DNA from: Bacteroidota bacterium
GTDB taxonomy: Bacteria; Bacteroidota; Bacteroidia; 2-12-FULL-35-15
Length of the DNA stretch: 64,000 nucleotides
NCBI GenBank assembly: GCA_947504725.1
Contig: CANNHN010000001.1
Coordinates: forward strand, 310,001 to 374,000
Direction: 5' to 3'
Shown here piece by piece: positions 18,846 through 28,744 of the stretch (the first letter of the stretch is position 1; every line of letters begins with the position of its first letter). A model generated the notes under the pieces. It was not told where the DNA came from. It ran no database searches and was given only the letters and a program-made list of their open reading frames with translations. Both the position numbers and the translations under genes were made by a program.

Positions 18846-19627
18846 TCAGCAGAAATCTCTCCTTTAAAAACAAATGTAGCTGGACCTTCCAACCAAATAT
18901 CAGTAAAAGAATTGTCCTCTTGTTTATTGAATTTCACTTTCAAATTTCCACCCAATGTTTTAACATCACAATAGTCAAGTGCTGTTGAAACATTTTTTAT
19001 CGCGGCCACCAATGCTGCTGCAGTTACTCCCGTTCCACAAGAATATGTTTCATCCTCTACTCCTCTTTCATATGTTCGTACAAACAATTCGTTTAATTCT
19101 TTTTCAACAAAATTAACGTTGGTACCTTTTTCTTTAAAACGTTCATTGTTTCTAATTTTTTTCCCTTCTTCAAATACCTTATAATTTTTTACATCATTTA
19201 CAAAAGCAACGTAGTGAGGAGAACCAGTATTTAAATAAGAGAAAGCTGCATTCATTTCAACTTTGCTAACATTGTTCATTTTCAAACTTATCAAATCTGT
19301 ATTTAGGAATGCTTCATGTTCTCCATCCGATGCTAAAAAGTGTGCTTTTGATTTTACTAACCCTAAAGTTCTGGCAAACTCAACGATACATCTTCCTCCA
19401 TTCCCACACATACTGCTTTCGTTCCCATCAGAATTATAATAAACCATTTCGAAATCATACCCAATCTTTGACTGGAACAGCATCAATCCGTCAGCACCAA
19501 TTCCAAATCTTCTATCACAAAGCTTCGCAACTAATGCATTGTTTTCACGATTAAATTTCATCTCTCTATTGTCGATAATAATGAAATCATTTCCAGTTCC
19601 TTGATATTTATTAAAAGTAAAAGTCAT
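18842..19627 (-). CDS. dapF: Diaminopimelate epimerase
   Basis: Interconverts LL- and meso-diaminopimelate, giving the peptidoglycan crosslinker and lysine precursor. Both catalytic cysteines are visible: MCGNGGRC (first half) and YSCGTGVTA (second half); the N-terminus KYQGTGNDFIIIDNR is canonical. 261 residues, normal length with pseudo-symmetric halves. The ATG directly abuts the TAA of the preceding gene, and the following gene overlaps by ATGA. dapA is also in the window at 25054 but in a separate unit. Confidence 0.97.
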   Translation of the reverse strand: MTFTFNKYQGTGNDFIIIDNREMKFNRENNALVAKLCDRRFGIGADGLMLFQSKIGYDFEMVYYNSDGNESSMCGNGGRCIVEFARTLGLVKSKAHFLASDGEHEAFLNTDLISLKMNNVSKVEMNAAFSYLNTGSPHYVAFVNDVKNYKVFEEGKKIRNNERFKEKGTNVNFVEKELNELFVRTYERGVEDETYSCGTGVTAAALVAAIKNVSTALDYCDVKTLGGNLKVKFNKQEDNSFTDIWLEGPATFVFKGEISAE

Positions 19628-20335
19628 TTATTTTAATCGATTAAGAATTGATTCATCGGTAATTCTTTCGTAAGGCTTAAACTCACCAGTAGCATCTAAT
19701 CGATATACAAAAGAAGTGCTTTTCAAATAAACGATATCGTCCAATTTATATATTTTCAATCCTTCTGGAGAAGATACGCCATACAAAATCAATTTATACT
19801 TACTCATTTTATAACCTTTGTAATTTAAGGGAGACGACCAAAATTCAACATTTATATATTGTTGGGACAAACTTCTATCATCTTTTATCCCACTTACTTT
19901 CATAAGCAATGAATCCTTTCCATTCATTTTAGCGACAGGATCTAAGTTCATTACTTCCAATGTTTTTGTAGAAAGCAATTCGTCTTTGCGAACTACAACA
20001 CCATCTGAACTGGGATTTTCAAGAGTTAACGAATCTTTTACAACTTTATTTGTATCAGCTATAACACTCTTTTCATCTTCACCAAATTTATCCTCCGTTA
20101 CCACTGCTTCTTTTTTCTTTTTCTTTACGTCAGTCGATTTTTGAACTACCTCCTCAGTTACATTAGATTCAGCTGTTTTAGATTCCGAAGAGAATGTATT
20201 TGAAACGGACTTATAGAAACTCAGCTCTTTAAAATAATCGTCCAATTTGAAGATAAAAAATCCACCCGCAACAATTAGTCCGACTAAAATTCCAATAATA
20301 AAACCGTAAGATTTTTCTTTAAAACTACTCATCAA
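19628..20335 (-). CDS. Membrane-anchored hypothetical protein, first gene of the dapF cluster
   Basis: 235 residues. One N-terminal membrane helix (about residues 10-30, GFIIGILVGLIVAGGFFIF) followed by a long Lys/Glu/Val/Ser-rich, likely disordered linker (about 40-115) and a compact C-terminal domain (about 120-235) rich in beta strands. The predicted topology is N-in with a periplasmic C-terminal domain. No family recognised. Two possible start ATGs are adjacent (20335 and 20332). It starts the cluster, and its stop abuts the dapF start, so it is probably co-translated with dapF; a role at the wall is possible but unproven. Confidence 0.7.
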   Translation of the reverse strand: MMSSFKEKSYGFIIGILVGLIVAGGFFIFKLDDYFKELSFYKSVSNTFSSESKTAESNVTEEVVQKSTDVKKKKKEAVVTEDKFGEDEKSVIADTNKVVKDSLTLENPSSDGVVVRKDELLSTKTLEVMNLDPVAKMNGKDSLLMKVSGIKDDRSLSQQYINVEFWSSPLNYKGYKMSKYKLILYGVSSPEGLKIYKLDDIVYLKSTSFVYRLDATGEFKPYERITDESILNRLK

Positions 20336-20504
20336 AAACTATTTGAACAATTGATTGTTTTTAATATTTGTGTAAAGTTAAACAACCTTTGCAAACCGCT
20401 GTTAAACTATGTTAAAAATAAATGACAAATATAATATCGGAATAATTTTTGTGTTATAATTAGAGCTAAATTTCGTTATATTAAAAACTTTAAAAACAAT
20501 GTAT

Positions 20505-21971
20505 ATGAAAAAGATTTTAGGAGTATTTGCAATCGCAGGAATTGGCGGATTAACCGCTCTTGGTCTTAATCACCTCTTTATCGTCCAGTCAAACAATCAA
20601 GTATCTCAAATCGAATACCAAGCACCTGTAAGCTATGTAAAGTTACCAGGAGCCAACGCTCCGGAACTAGCTCTAGACTTCACAAGTGCGGCTGCGTCTT
20701 CGGTTCATTCAGTTGTAAATGTTAAAACAACTTATCCTTTAGAAACTCAAAACCCTTATTTATATGACCCATTCCGTGATTTTTTCGGATTACATGGTCA
20801 ACGTCAACCACAACAAGCTCCTCAATCAACAGGATCTGGAGTAATTATTTCTCAGGATGGTTATATCGTAACCAACAATCACGTTGTGGATGGAGCAGAT
20901 AAAATAGAAATCACCTTGAATGATAAACGAAGCTATACAGCTGAAGTAATAGGTAAAGACCCTTCCACCGATTTAGCGCTTCTTAAAATTAAAGAAGAAG
21001 GCTTGGAATTTATCAATTACGGAAACTCAGATAATGTAAAGGTAGGCGAATGGGTATTGGCTGTTGGAAATCCATTTAATTTAAACTCAACAGTTACTGC
21101 TGGAATTATAAGTGCGAAAGGCCGAAACATTAACATTCTAGCAAACGACAGAGAAAAAGGGCAATTTCCAGTTGAAGCTTATTTACAAACTGATGCTGCT
21201 GTAAATCCAGGCAATAGTGGTGGCGCATTGGTAAATGCAAAAGGAGAATTGGTTGGCATTAATTCTGCCATTGCGTCAAACACAGGTTCATATACAGGTT
21301 ATTCATTTGCTATTCCAGTAAACTTAGCTAGAAAAGTAGTTGCAGACTTATTGGAATTTGGTGAAGTTCAACGCGCATTTATCGGTTTAATAATTCAGGA
21401 TTTAGATGGAAAGCTTGCCAAAGAAAAAAGTATTACTGTTATAAAAGGGGTTTACATAAAAGGAATTGTAGAAGGTGGCGCTGGAGCGGAAGCTGGAATT
21501 AAAGAAGGTGATGTCATCACTAAAATTGGAGACGCTGAAGTAAATAATCAACCGGAATTGCTTGAACAGATTGGTAGATACCGACCAGGCAACAAGGTAA
21601 ACATCACATTAAACAGAAATAATCAAGAAAAAGTTATGGCAGTTGTTTTGAAAAACAAAGATGGCAATACAGATGTTATCTTAAAACAAAAAACTGAAAT
21701 AATTTCTGCACTCGGTGCTACTTTTGAAGATGTAAGCAAAGAAGAAATGAAAAAACTAAGTATTGAATATGGATTAAAAATAGCAAAACTTGGAGCAGGT
21801 AAATTATTGAGCGCAGGAATCAAAGAAGGATTTATTATTACAAGCGTAGATAAAAAGAAAATTGCAACTATTGACGACATAAAAGCAACTCTTGAAACTA
21901 AAAAAGGCGGTGTATTGATTGAAGGAGTTTATCCAAATGGAATGAGAGCTTATTATGGCTTCGGGATGTAA
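20505..21971 (+). CDS. HtrA/DegQ-type periplasmic serine protease
   Basis: Periplasmic quality-control protease/chaperone. N-terminal export signal or anchor (MKKILGVFAIAGIGGLTALG), chymotrypsin-like protease domain with the triad in TNNHVVDGA (His), DPSTDLALLKI (Asp) and NPGNSGGALV (Ser), then a first PDZ domain (about residues 285-375, GGAGAEAGIKEGDVI) and a more divergent second PDZ-like domain (about 395-490). Another ATG two codons upstream (20499) is an alternative start. Intact catalytic residues, normal length for the Bacteroidota group. Closed by a strong terminator; divergent from the dapF cluster. Confidence 0.93.
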   Translation: MKKILGVFAIAGIGGLTALGLNHLFIVQSNNQVSQIEYQAPVSYVKLPGANAPELALDFTSAAASSVHSVVNVKTTYPLETQNPYLYDPFRDFFGLHGQRQPQQAPQSTGSGVIISQDGYIVTNNHVVDGADKIEITLNDKRSYTAEVIGKDPSTDLALLKIKEEGLEFINYGNSDNVKVGEWVLAVGNPFNLNSTVTAGIISAKGRNINILANDREKGQFPVEAYLQTDAAVNPGNSGGALVNAKGELVGINSAIASNTGSYTGYSFAIPVNLARKVVADLLEFGEVQRAFIGLIIQDLDGKLAKEKSITVIKGVYIKGIVEGGAGAEAGIKEGDVITKIGDAEVNNQPELLEQIGRYRPGNKVNITLNRNNQEKVMAVVLKNKDGNTDVILKQKTEIISALGATFEDVSKEEMKKLSIEYGLKIAKLGAGKLLSAGIKEGFIITSVDKKKIATIDDIKATLETKKGGVLIEGVYPNGMRAYYGFGM

Positions 21972-22032
21972 TCGTATTTCTAAAATTTAACCGCATAGTT
22001 ACTTAGAAAAGCAGAAAAAAGCATTGAATTAG

Positions 22033-22064
22033 AAAGCCAAATCGCACAGCGATTTGGCTTTTTT
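22033..22064 (+). terminator. Intrinsic terminator of the HtrA-type protease gene
   Basis: Perfect 13-bp stem: AAAGCCAAATCGC (22033-22045) with GCGATTTGGCTTT (22049-22061), 3-nt loop, then T-run. Confidence 0.9.
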
Positions 22065-22275
22065 GACTCTTCAAGAACAAAACACGTCTTCTCTTGTTTT
22101 AAATAAAGTTTGCTATGTTAAATGTGCTAAAAAAATATCGAATGTTTTTATTCACAACAACTTTTGGGTTAATCGACAATAAAAGCCACTTTATAGAGAC
22201 TTTTTAGTGATAAGTCTAATTATTTGTAAATTACTAACAATCAGTAAGTTCCAATAGTTATTTTAAGATGAAATA
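22065..22275. other. Intergenic region upstream of the primary sigma factor
   Basis: The full gap between the protease and rpoD is 375 nt. Apart from the terminator and the rpoD promoter I see no ORF, palindrome or RNA. A single TTATTCACA (22148-22156) resembles a DnaA box but is isolated. Confidence 0.5.
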
Positions 22276-22308
22276 TTTGTAAAAATAAAGAGTTATAGAC
22301 TACCTTTG
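22276..22308 (+). promoter_or_regulatory. Promoter of the primary sigma factor gene
   Basis: TTTG (22276-22279), 21 nt, TACCTTTG (22301-22308): both boxes of the Bacteroidota consensus, about 38 nt before the ATG at 22347. Confidence 0.7.
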
Positions 22309-22346
22309 TACTCGAATTAATCACCCAATAAACTCAAAAAAGTCCT

Positions 22347-23210
22347 ATGAGACAACTCAAAATAACCAAATCGATTACCAACCGCGAGAGTGCTTCTTTA
22401 GATAAATATCTTCAGGAAATTGGTCGCGAGGAGTTGATTACCGCAGAAGAAGAAGTAATTTTAGCTGTAAAAATTAGAGCAGGAGATCAACAAGCATTAG
22501 AGAAATTAACCAAATCAAATTTACGTTTCGTAGTATCTGTTGCTAAACAATATCAAAATCAAGGTTTAAGTTTACCCGATTTAATTAATGAAGGAAACTT
22601 AGGTTTGATTAAAGCAGCAAAACGTTTTGATGAAACGCGTGGTTTCAAATTTATCTCTTACGCTGTATGGTGGATTCGTCAATCCATTCTTCAAGCTTTA
22701 GCTGAACAATCACGTATCGTTCGTTTACCTTTGAACCAAGTTGGTTCTTTGAATAAAATCAACAAAGCTTATTCTCGTTTGGAACAACAATTCGAACGTG
22801 AACCAAGTGCTGAAGAATTATCGGAAATATTAGAACTTCCACAAGATAAAGTTGCCGACACAATGAGAGTATCTGGTCGTCACGTATCCATGGATGCTCC
22901 GTTTGTAAACGGAGAAGAAAACAGTTTGTTAGATGTATTGGTGAATCACGATTCTCCAAGAGCTGATAACTTGTTGATGAATGAATCTTTACAAAGAGAA
23001 ATTGAACGTTCATTATCTACTTTAACGGACAGAGAACGTGATGTTGTAAAATTGTTTTTCGGTATCGGAATCAACCATGGTTTAACCTTGGAAGAAATCG
23101 GAGCGAAATTCGATTTAACTCGTGAACGTGTTCGTCAGATTAAAGAAAAAGCGATCCGTAGATTACGTCATAACTCAAGAAGTAAATTACTTAAGACCTA
23201 TTTAGGCTAG
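22347..23210 (+). CDS. rpoD: RNA polymerase primary sigma factor (sigma-70/RpoD family)
   Basis: Housekeeping sigma factor that recognises the TAnnTTTG promoters seen through this window. 287 residues: a short region 1.2 start ([20 protein letters not shown]), region 2 ([20 protein letters not shown], then [16 protein letters not shown] for melting and -7 recognition), region 3 and region 4 with the helix-turn-helix [19 protein letters not shown]. There is no large region 1.1, as is normal for the short RpoD of this phylum. Own promoter upstream and a strong terminator downstream make it monocistronic. Confidence 0.96.
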   Translation: MRQLKITKSITNRESASLDKYLQEIGREELITAEEEVILAVKIRAGDQQALEKLTKSNLRFVVSVAKQYQNQGLSLPDLINEGNLGLIKAAKRFDETRGFKFISYAVWWIRQSILQALAEQSRIVRLPLNQVGSLNKINKAYSRLEQQFEREPSAEELSEILELPQDKVADTMRVSGRHVSMDAPFVNGEENSLLDVLVNHDSPRADNLLMNESLQREIERSLSTLTDRERDVVKLFFGIGINHGLTLEEIGAKFDLTRERVRQIKEKAIRRLRHNSRSKLLKTYLG

Positions 23211-23232
23211 ATAGTCGTCCGAAACTCAATGA

Positions 23233-23298
23233 AACCACACAAAAATCAGTTGAAAACTAAGAATAAGTTTAACTGATGTTTGTGTGGTTATTTTTTTA
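23233..23298 (+). terminator. Intrinsic terminator of rpoD
   Basis: 19-bp stem with one mismatch (23233-23251 with 23271-23289), loop of 19 nt, followed by ATTTTTTT. Outer arms are AACCACACAAA/TTTGTGTGGTT. Confidence 0.85.
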
Positions 23299-23318
23299 TT
23301 TTTATCCTAATTTTTTAA

Positions 23319-23390
23319 TTGTCATTCCGTTTGAAACGAACAATCTACTCTCAACTGACTAGATTTCTCCACTTCTGTCGAAATGACAAA
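23319..23390. repeat. Palindromic repeat, TTGTCATT...AATGACAA type
   Basis: Ends read TTGTCATT (from 23319) and AATGACAA (to about 23389), enclosing ACTTCTGTCGAAATGAC, which relates it to the TCATTTCGAG/GTCGAGAAATC family at 31709, 47752 and 54613. A degenerate run of ACTAATAAACTAATGAACTT type follows at 23417-23455. Confidence 0.6.
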
Positions 23391-23459
23391 AAAGGAGGAG
23401 AAAACAAAAATGACAATCCAACTAATAAACTAATGAACTTATAAACCACTGAACTAGTT

Positions 23460-24938
23460 ATGACACTTGAAACAATGGAACCAACTGAAGGAAAAGCAAA
23501 AGGAAGTTACGAATCGGAATTGAATGATTGGATAAATCACGAAAAAGCAGCAATCGATCTTATCGGAATCATCGGAAAACTATGGTTTGAAAAATCAATT
23601 GAATTAATTCTTTTCAGAAACCAGCTGGTTGATAGAAGTGCGAGTGAAATTATGAACTTGCACCACTACGCAAAAAACATCGTTAAAAAAGTAATTACAG
23701 TTGAGGATACTTTAAAAATCGCCTCACAAATTTCTCAAATGGATGTTTGTCCTTCCCGTATGGATATTGGGAAACTTGCATTTGAATGGCAACAAGAAAG
23801 CACAAAACATAAAACTCTAGAAGATTTTCTAAAAAATAAATTAACCGACTTCATTGGTAAAAAACACAATATCACTCCAAAAGATGTTGTATTGTTTGGT
23901 TTCGGACGAATTGGTCGTTTAGCTGCAAGAGAACTTATTGCTCAAGCTGGTAAAGGTGAACAATTAAGATTGAAAGCAATTGTTACACGCGGAAGTAGTG
24001 ATGATGATATTATTAAACGTGCTGATCTTTTGCGTACCGATTCTATTCATGGCGTTTTTCCTGGAACCATCATCGAAGATCTAGAGAAAAAAGCATTGAT
24101 CATAAACGGACATACTGTTTACATGATTGATGCGAAAAATCCAGAAGATGTAGACTATACTAAATACGGGATCAATGATGCTTTACTAATTGACAACACT
24201 GGTGTTTTTAGAGATAAGGCAGAGTTGAGTCGCCACTTACAAGCTAAAGGAATTACAAAAGTATTGTTGACCGCTCCAGCGAAAGATATTCCAAATGTTG
24301 TTCACGGAGTTAATCATCAAACCATTGATATTAAAACCGACAATATTCTTTCTGCTGCATCGTGTACAACAAATGCAATTATGCCTGTTTTACAAGTGGT
24401 TCATAATAAATTGGGAATTGCACGCGGACATATTGAAACTGTTCACTCCTACACCAACGATCAAAACTTGTTGGATAACTACCACAAAAAATACAGAAGA
24501 GGTCGCTCTGCAGCATTAAACATGGTCATTACAGAGACGGGTGCAGAAAGTGCTTTGAAAAAAGTTCTACCGCAATTGTCTGGTAAATTTACAGCAAACT
24601 CTGTGCGTGTCCCGACACCAAACGTTTCTCTTGCAATCTTGAGTATGACAATTGATCGTGAAGTAACGAAAGAAGAAGTAAACGATATTTTGAAAGATGC
24701 TGCTTTAAACGGAGCATTGGTGGAACAAATCCAATACATGAATTCCAACGAATTAGTTTCTACTGATGTAATTGGAAATCCTTGTCCTTCTGTTTTCGAC
24801 AGCCAAGCAACAATTGTTGGTCCGGATAAAAAGAACATTGTATTGTACGTATGGTATGATAACGAATACGGTTATACTCGTCAGGTAATTCGCTTTTCTA
24901 AGTTTATTGCTGAAGTAAGACGAATGGTTTATTACTAA
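23460..24938 (+). CDS. gap: Glyceraldehyde-3-phosphate dehydrogenase, long form
   Basis: Oxidises glyceraldehyde-3-phosphate in glycolysis or the reverse in gluconeogenesis. The 492-residue protein is longer than the ~335-residue standard enzyme: about 125 extra N-terminal residues (helical, with DVCPSRMDIGKLAFEWQQES) precede the Rossmann domain (GFGRIGRLAARELIAQAG). Catalytic motif SAASCTTNAIMPV carries the active cysteine; HSYTNDQNLLD, GRSAALNM and the C-terminal WYDNEYGYTRQ are all present. The extension matches a long GAPDH class known from Bacteroidota; its role is not clear, and NAD versus NADP preference cannot be read safely. Bidirectional terminator follows. Confidence 0.94.
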   Translation: MTLETMEPTEGKAKGSYESELNDWINHEKAAIDLIGIIGKLWFEKSIELILFRNQLVDRSASEIMNLHHYAKNIVKKVITVEDTLKIASQISQMDVCPSRMDIGKLAFEWQQESTKHKTLEDFLKNKLTDFIGKKHNITPKDVVLFGFGRIGRLAARELIAQAGKGEQLRLKAIVTRGSSDDDIIKRADLLRTDSIHGVFPGTIIEDLEKKALIINGHTVYMIDAKNPEDVDYTKYGINDALLIDNTGVFRDKAELSRHLQAKGITKVLLTAPAKDIPNVVHGVNHQTIDIKTDNILSAASCTTNAIMPVLQVVHNKLGIARGHIETVHSYTNDQNLLDNYHKKYRRGRSAALNMVITETGAESALKKVLPQLSGKFTANSVRVPTPNVSLAILSMTIDREVTKEEVNDILKDAALNGALVEQIQYMNSNELVSTDVIGNPCPSVFDSQATIVGPDKKNIVLYVWYDNEYGYTRQVIRFSKFIAEVRRMVYY

Positions 24939-24974
24939 AAGGTATCAAGTATATAGTATAAGGTATCAAGACAG

Positions 24975-25009
24975 AAAATCCTCTCAGAAATAATCTGAGA
25001 GGATTTTTT
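24975..25009. terminator. Bidirectional intrinsic terminator between gap and dapA
   Basis: Stem AAAATCCTCTCAGA (24975-24988) with TCTGAGAGGATTTT (24994-25007), 5-nt loop, T-run on the plus side and T-run on the minus side. Convergent genes share it. Confidence 0.88.
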
Positions 25010-25053
25010 AACAAACACAGATTTGTAAATTCCTAATTATTCGTAATTCGTAG

Positions 25054-25944
25054 TTACTTATACATCTCCACCATTTCTTTCAAAGCATTCTGAGTAGCTT
25101 TGTTCACGTTTACCAAAGGTAAACGCACAGTTGGCGAACAGATTTTCATCATTTCTAAAACCGCTTTTATTCCAGCAGGATTTCCATCAGCAAATAATTG
25201 CTCGATAATATCAGTAAGCTTGTAATGCAACTTCTGAGCATCTTTCACATTTCCAGCTAAAATCTGTCTGGTCATTTCTGAAAAATCTTTCGGGAAAGCA
25301 TTTGCAACAACAGAAATAACTCCATCTGCACCAGCAGCAATCATCGGCAATGTCAGCATATCGTCTCCAGAAATAACTAGAAAATCTTTCGGACGATGTT
25401 TTACAATTTTCATACACTGCTCTAAATTCCCTGATGCTTCTTTTACTGCAATGATATTTTTAAAGTCTGTCGCTAATTTAATAGTTGTATCAGCAGTTAC
25501 ATTAGATGATGTTCTTCCTGGAACGTTGTACAAAATAATTGGTAATGGAGAAGCCTCTGCAATTGCTTTGTAGTGCTGATAAATGCCACGTTGATTCGGT
25601 TTGTTATAATACGGTGATACAGAAAGAATCGCATCAATATTGTTGAAGTCGGATGATTTTTTGAATGCACTTAAAATCTCTTGAGTATTGTTTCCGCCTA
25701 AACCCAAAACAATAGGAACACGTTTGTTTACGTTTTCAATTACATGAGTAACAACAGATTGTTTTTCTTCCTTACTCAAAGTCACCGATTCGCCCGTTGT
25801 TCCAAGAACAACCACATACTCTACTCCACCTTTGATAATAAAATCAACTAGTTTGTTTAATGATTTATAATCAATGCTTCCGTCTTTGTTAAATGGTGTT
25901 ACAATTGCAACTCCTGTTCCTTTGAATTTTGAATTTTTGCTCAT
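25054..25944 (-). CDS. dapA: 4-hydroxy-tetrahydrodipicolinate synthase
   Basis: Condenses pyruvate with aspartate semialdehyde, the committed step to diaminopimelate and lysine. TIM barrel of 296 residues with the activating GTTGESVTLS, the catalytic-triad tyrosine in YNVPGRTS, the Schiff-base lysine in AVKEASG, and the GDDMLTLPMIAAGADGVISV strand. Normal length, standard start. A near-match to the -7 box (TATCTTTA) lies about 35 nt upstream. Separate from the dapF operon. Confidence 0.97.
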   Translation of the reverse strand: MSKNSKFKGTGVAIVTPFNKDGSIDYKSLNKLVDFIIKGGVEYVVVLGTTGESVTLSKEEKQSVVTHVIENVNKRVPIVLGLGGNNTQEILSAFKKSSDFNNIDAILSVSPYYNKPNQRGIYQHYKAIAEASPLPIILYNVPGRTSSNVTADTTIKLATDFKNIIAVKEASGNLEQCMKIVKHRPKDFLVISGDDMLTLPMIAAGADGVISVVANAFPKDFSEMTRQILAGNVKDAQKLHYKLTDIIEQLFADGNPAGIKAVLEMMKICSPTVRLPLVNVNKATQNALKEMVEMYK

Positions 25945-26237
25945 GATTGGATTTTAAACTTTTTTGTAGTTTTTGTAAAGATAAATTGATTTTTGAGATT
26001 GGAGGATCGGAACGCAGATTTTTATGATTATTATGATAACAAAGGATTTCTTATTTGCTAGTGAAAGATGGCTTATGATTTATTCGCTATAGCGAATAAT
26101 TATAAAATAGAAAAATCAGAGATCAATGTGTATCTTTTCTAAAAATCTTCGTTATAGGTAGCAACCATTGTCAATCCCTGCGTCTATCTATATATGTTAA
26201 AAGCCGTTAAAATCAAAGTTTGACCGCTTATTACATT
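25945..26237. repeat. Intergenic region with a GGAACGCAGATTT repeat copy
   Basis: The dapA-DUF5916 gap is 335 nt. It carries GGAACGCAGATTTTTATGAT at 26009-26028, the same opening as the long palindrome at 13098, but the second arm is decayed. A short palindrome TTCGCTATAGCGAA occurs at about 26083-26096. No ORF or RNA is apparent. Confidence 0.6.
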
Positions 26238-26245
26238 TACATTTG
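26238..26245 (+). promoter_or_regulatory. Putative -7 box TACATTTG of the second DUF5916 gene
   Basis: Exact TAnnTTTG 34 nt before the ATG at 26280. A TTTG at 26219-26222 lies 15 nt upstream, closer than the ideal 19 nt. Confidence 0.5.
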
Positions 26246-26279
26246 AACGCATATTTAATAAGCATACTTTTACTTTAAT

Positions 26280-28742
26280 ATGAAGCTCCCCCTAAGAATT
26301 ACCATTTTATTACTATTACTGAGCCACTTTGCTTTGGCTCAAAACGATTCTATTCCTCCAAGAAAAGAATACTTTACAACCAGGGCAACCAAAACACCTA
26401 AAATTGATGGCTTACTAGATGATGAAACATGGAAAACAGCTACAATAATTTCTGAGTTCAAACAAAATTTTCCCAATTATGATGTTGCTCCTACCCAAAC
26501 AACAAACGTTCAAATCGTATACGACAACACAGCTATTTACATCGCAGCTTTCTTGTATGATTCCTGTGCGGATAGCATTTGTAAGCAATTAGGAAACCGA
26601 GATGATGGTTTAAATGCCGATAACTTTAGAATTGTTTTTGACACCTATAACACAGAGCAAGATGCTTTTGATTTGTCAGTTACGGCATCAGGAGTTCAAT
26701 CCGACAGTCGTTTCTCTGACTATTTATACAATGCTGTTTGGGAAAGTGCAGTAAAAATTCATCCAGAAGGCTGGAGTGTTGAAATAAAAATTCCTTTTTC
26801 TGCCTTGCGTTTTCCAAAAACAAATACGCAAGTTTGGGGAATGCAAATAACTAGAAGCATAACAAGAAATGGGGAGTTTGACCAATGGTGCTTATTACCA
26901 AGAGGAGTTCCTAACCCTTTTAAATATTGGGGATTCTTAAAAGGAATGGACAACGTAAAACAACCCGTTCGCTTATCGCTTACACCTTATATTACAGCTT
27001 ATACTTCCCACTATCCTGCAAACATAGAAGGTGAAAGCAATTACTCATCAAATATTACTGGAGGAATGGATTTGAAATATGGTTTGAACGAAAGTTTTAC
27101 AATTGATGCTACACTCCTACCCGATTTCACCCAAGTACAAAGTGATAACGTTGTAAAAAACTTGGGAGCCTTTGAGCAACAATTTCAGGAACAGCGACCG
27201 TTTTTTCAAGAGAGCACCGACTTGTTTCAAAAAGGTGAGTTATTTTATTCACGAAGGATTGGAAGACGACCAACAGGATATTATAGTGCTTATTCTCAAA
27301 CGGAAGAAGGCGAAGTAATTTCAAAAAATCCCGACCAAGCAAAATTGCTAAATGCTACAAAAGTTTCTGGACGAACTCCTAATGGATTAGGGGTTGGACT
27401 TTTGAATGCAATTATGGACGATACTTATGCTACGGCAAAAGATAGTTTAGGCAATGAACGAAAAATTTTAACAGAGCCTCTTTCAAATTACAACATTCTT
27501 GTTTTTGATCAGCAGATGAAAAACAGCTCTTCTGCTTATTTGATTAATACAAATGTAAAACGCAACAACAATGGCAACAATGCGAATGTTACTGGTGCAG
27601 GATTTAACCTAAACAATAAAAAGAATACTTATTTTCTTAATGCACGAAGTGCGATCAGTAATGTTTTTTCAAAAACAGATACAGTAAGCAACCAATACAC
27701 CGATCTGTTTGGATTCCAGTATATAATAAGCGGAGGAAAAAATTCAGGCTGGTTTCAATTTGAGGCATATCAAGGAGTTATAAATCCTACGTTCAACATC
27801 AACGACATGGGAATTAATTTTGAAACAAATTTTATTAATCGTGGAATTAATTTTGGTTTAAATCGTTTTCTACCTTGGAGGAGCATACTAAACGCGAACC
27901 TTAACTTTTCAGTTAATCAGAACGAAAACTTCACGACACATGTCACGAATAGTCTTAATTTCAATTTGAATTCAAATGCAACGTTTAAAAACTTCTATAA
28001 TATATATCTTGGAGGATCTTATGAACCACTAGGACAAATAGATTACTACGAGGCTCGAGTTCCTGGTCGCATCTTTATTCGTCCGACTAATCAAACAATT
28101 TGGACTGGAGTAAATACAGATACTAGAAAAAAAATAAGTTTAAATCTTAATGTTTACGGTGGAACAACAGGATTGATTTCACCAACGATAGGTTACAACC
28201 CTTATTTTGGAGTTACGCTGTCTCCCAACATTCGAGTAAATGATAAATTATCTTTCAATTTATCCTCTAACTATAGTCAAGATGATGGCGACAGAGGCTG
28301 GGTAAATTTTGACCATAACGATAATATAATAGTTGGATTGAGATTTATAAAAACGGTTGAAAATATTGTATCTGCTCGTTACTTGTTTAGAAACAATTTA
28401 TCCTTAAGCTTAAGAGCACGACATTACTGGACTGGCGGTCATTACAAAAGTTTTTATAATCTCGGAGAGGATGGATATTTAATTGACAACATCAGTTATG
28501 ACCAAAATCACGATTTCAACTTCAATGCATTTAATATCGACATGGTTTTTCAGTGGCAATTTGCTCCAGGTAGTTTTGCTACATTAGTTTGGAAAAACTC
28601 TATCTATAACGAAGGTCCTGTGGTAGTAAAAAGTTATTCTAACAACTTTAGTTCTACTTTAGAGGCTAACCAATTGAATACGGTTTCCTTGAAAGTATTG
28701 TATTTTTTCGATTATCTTTACCTTAGAAAAAAACGAGGTTAA
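26280..28742 (+). CDS. Outer-membrane protein: CBM9-like domain plus DUF5916 beta-barrel (second copy)
   Basis: 820 residues with signal peptide [20 protein letters not shown], a CBM9-like beta-sandwich starting [17 protein letters not shown] and ending near PFSALRFP, then a DUF5916 barrel with the linker [16 protein letters not shown] and [19 protein letters not shown], aligned in order with SQVEVDRQV and ERRNFFIENSDLFERFGF of the 13326 gene, so the two are paralogues. The C-terminus is a run of alternating strands ending [14 protein letters not shown]. The lolD-like gene begins 2 nt after its stop, so the two are almost certainly co-transcribed; a link to lipoprotein traffic or envelope remodelling is possible. 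Confidence 0.86.
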   Translation: MKLPLRITILLLLLSHFALAQNDSIPPRKEYFTTRATKTPKIDGLLDDETWKTATIISEFKQNFPNYDVAPTQTTNVQIVYDNTAIYIAAFLYDSCADSICKQLGNRDDGLNADNFRIVFDTYNTEQDAFDLSVTASGVQSDSRFSDYLYNAVWESAVKIHPEGWSVEIKIPFSALRFPKTNTQVWGMQITRSITRNGEFDQWCLLPRGVPNPFKYWGFLKGMDNVKQPVRLSLTPYITAYTSHYPANIEGESNYSSNITGGMDLKYGLNESFTIDATLLPDFTQVQSDNVVKNLGAFEQQFQEQRPFFQESTDLFQKGELFYSRRIGRRPTGYYSAYSQTEEGEVISKNPDQAKLLNATKVSGRTPNGLGVGLLNAIMDDTYATAKDSLGNERKILTEPLSNYNILVFDQQMKNSSSAYLINTNVKRNNNGNNANVTGAGFNLNNKKNTYFLNARSAISNVFSKTDTVSNQYTDLFGFQYIISGGKNSGWFQFEAYQGVINPTFNINDMGINFETNFINRGINFGLNRFLPWRSILNANLNFSVNQNENFTTHVTNSLNFNLNSNATFKNFYNIYLGGSYEPLGQIDYYEARVPGRIFIRPTNQTIWTGVNTDTRKKISLNLNVYGGTTGLISPTIGYNPYFGVTLSPNIRVNDKLSFNLSSNYSQDDGDRGWVNFDHNDNIIVGLRFIKTVENIVSARYLFRNNLSLSLRARHYWTGGHYKSFYNLGEDGYLIDNISYDQNHDFNFNAFNIDMVFQWQFAPGSFATLVWKNSIYNEGPVVVKSYSNNFSSTLEANQLNTVSLKVLYFFDYLYLRKKRG

Positions 28743-28744
28743 TT

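Noticed and set aside
22148-22156. TTATTCACA as a DnaA box and possible origin
   Set aside because: Single isolated match between HtrA and rpoD; no cluster, no AT-rich unwinding element recognised.
25211-25417. Short minus-strand ORF inside dapA
   Set aside because: Out-of-frame shadow of dapA with no family signal.
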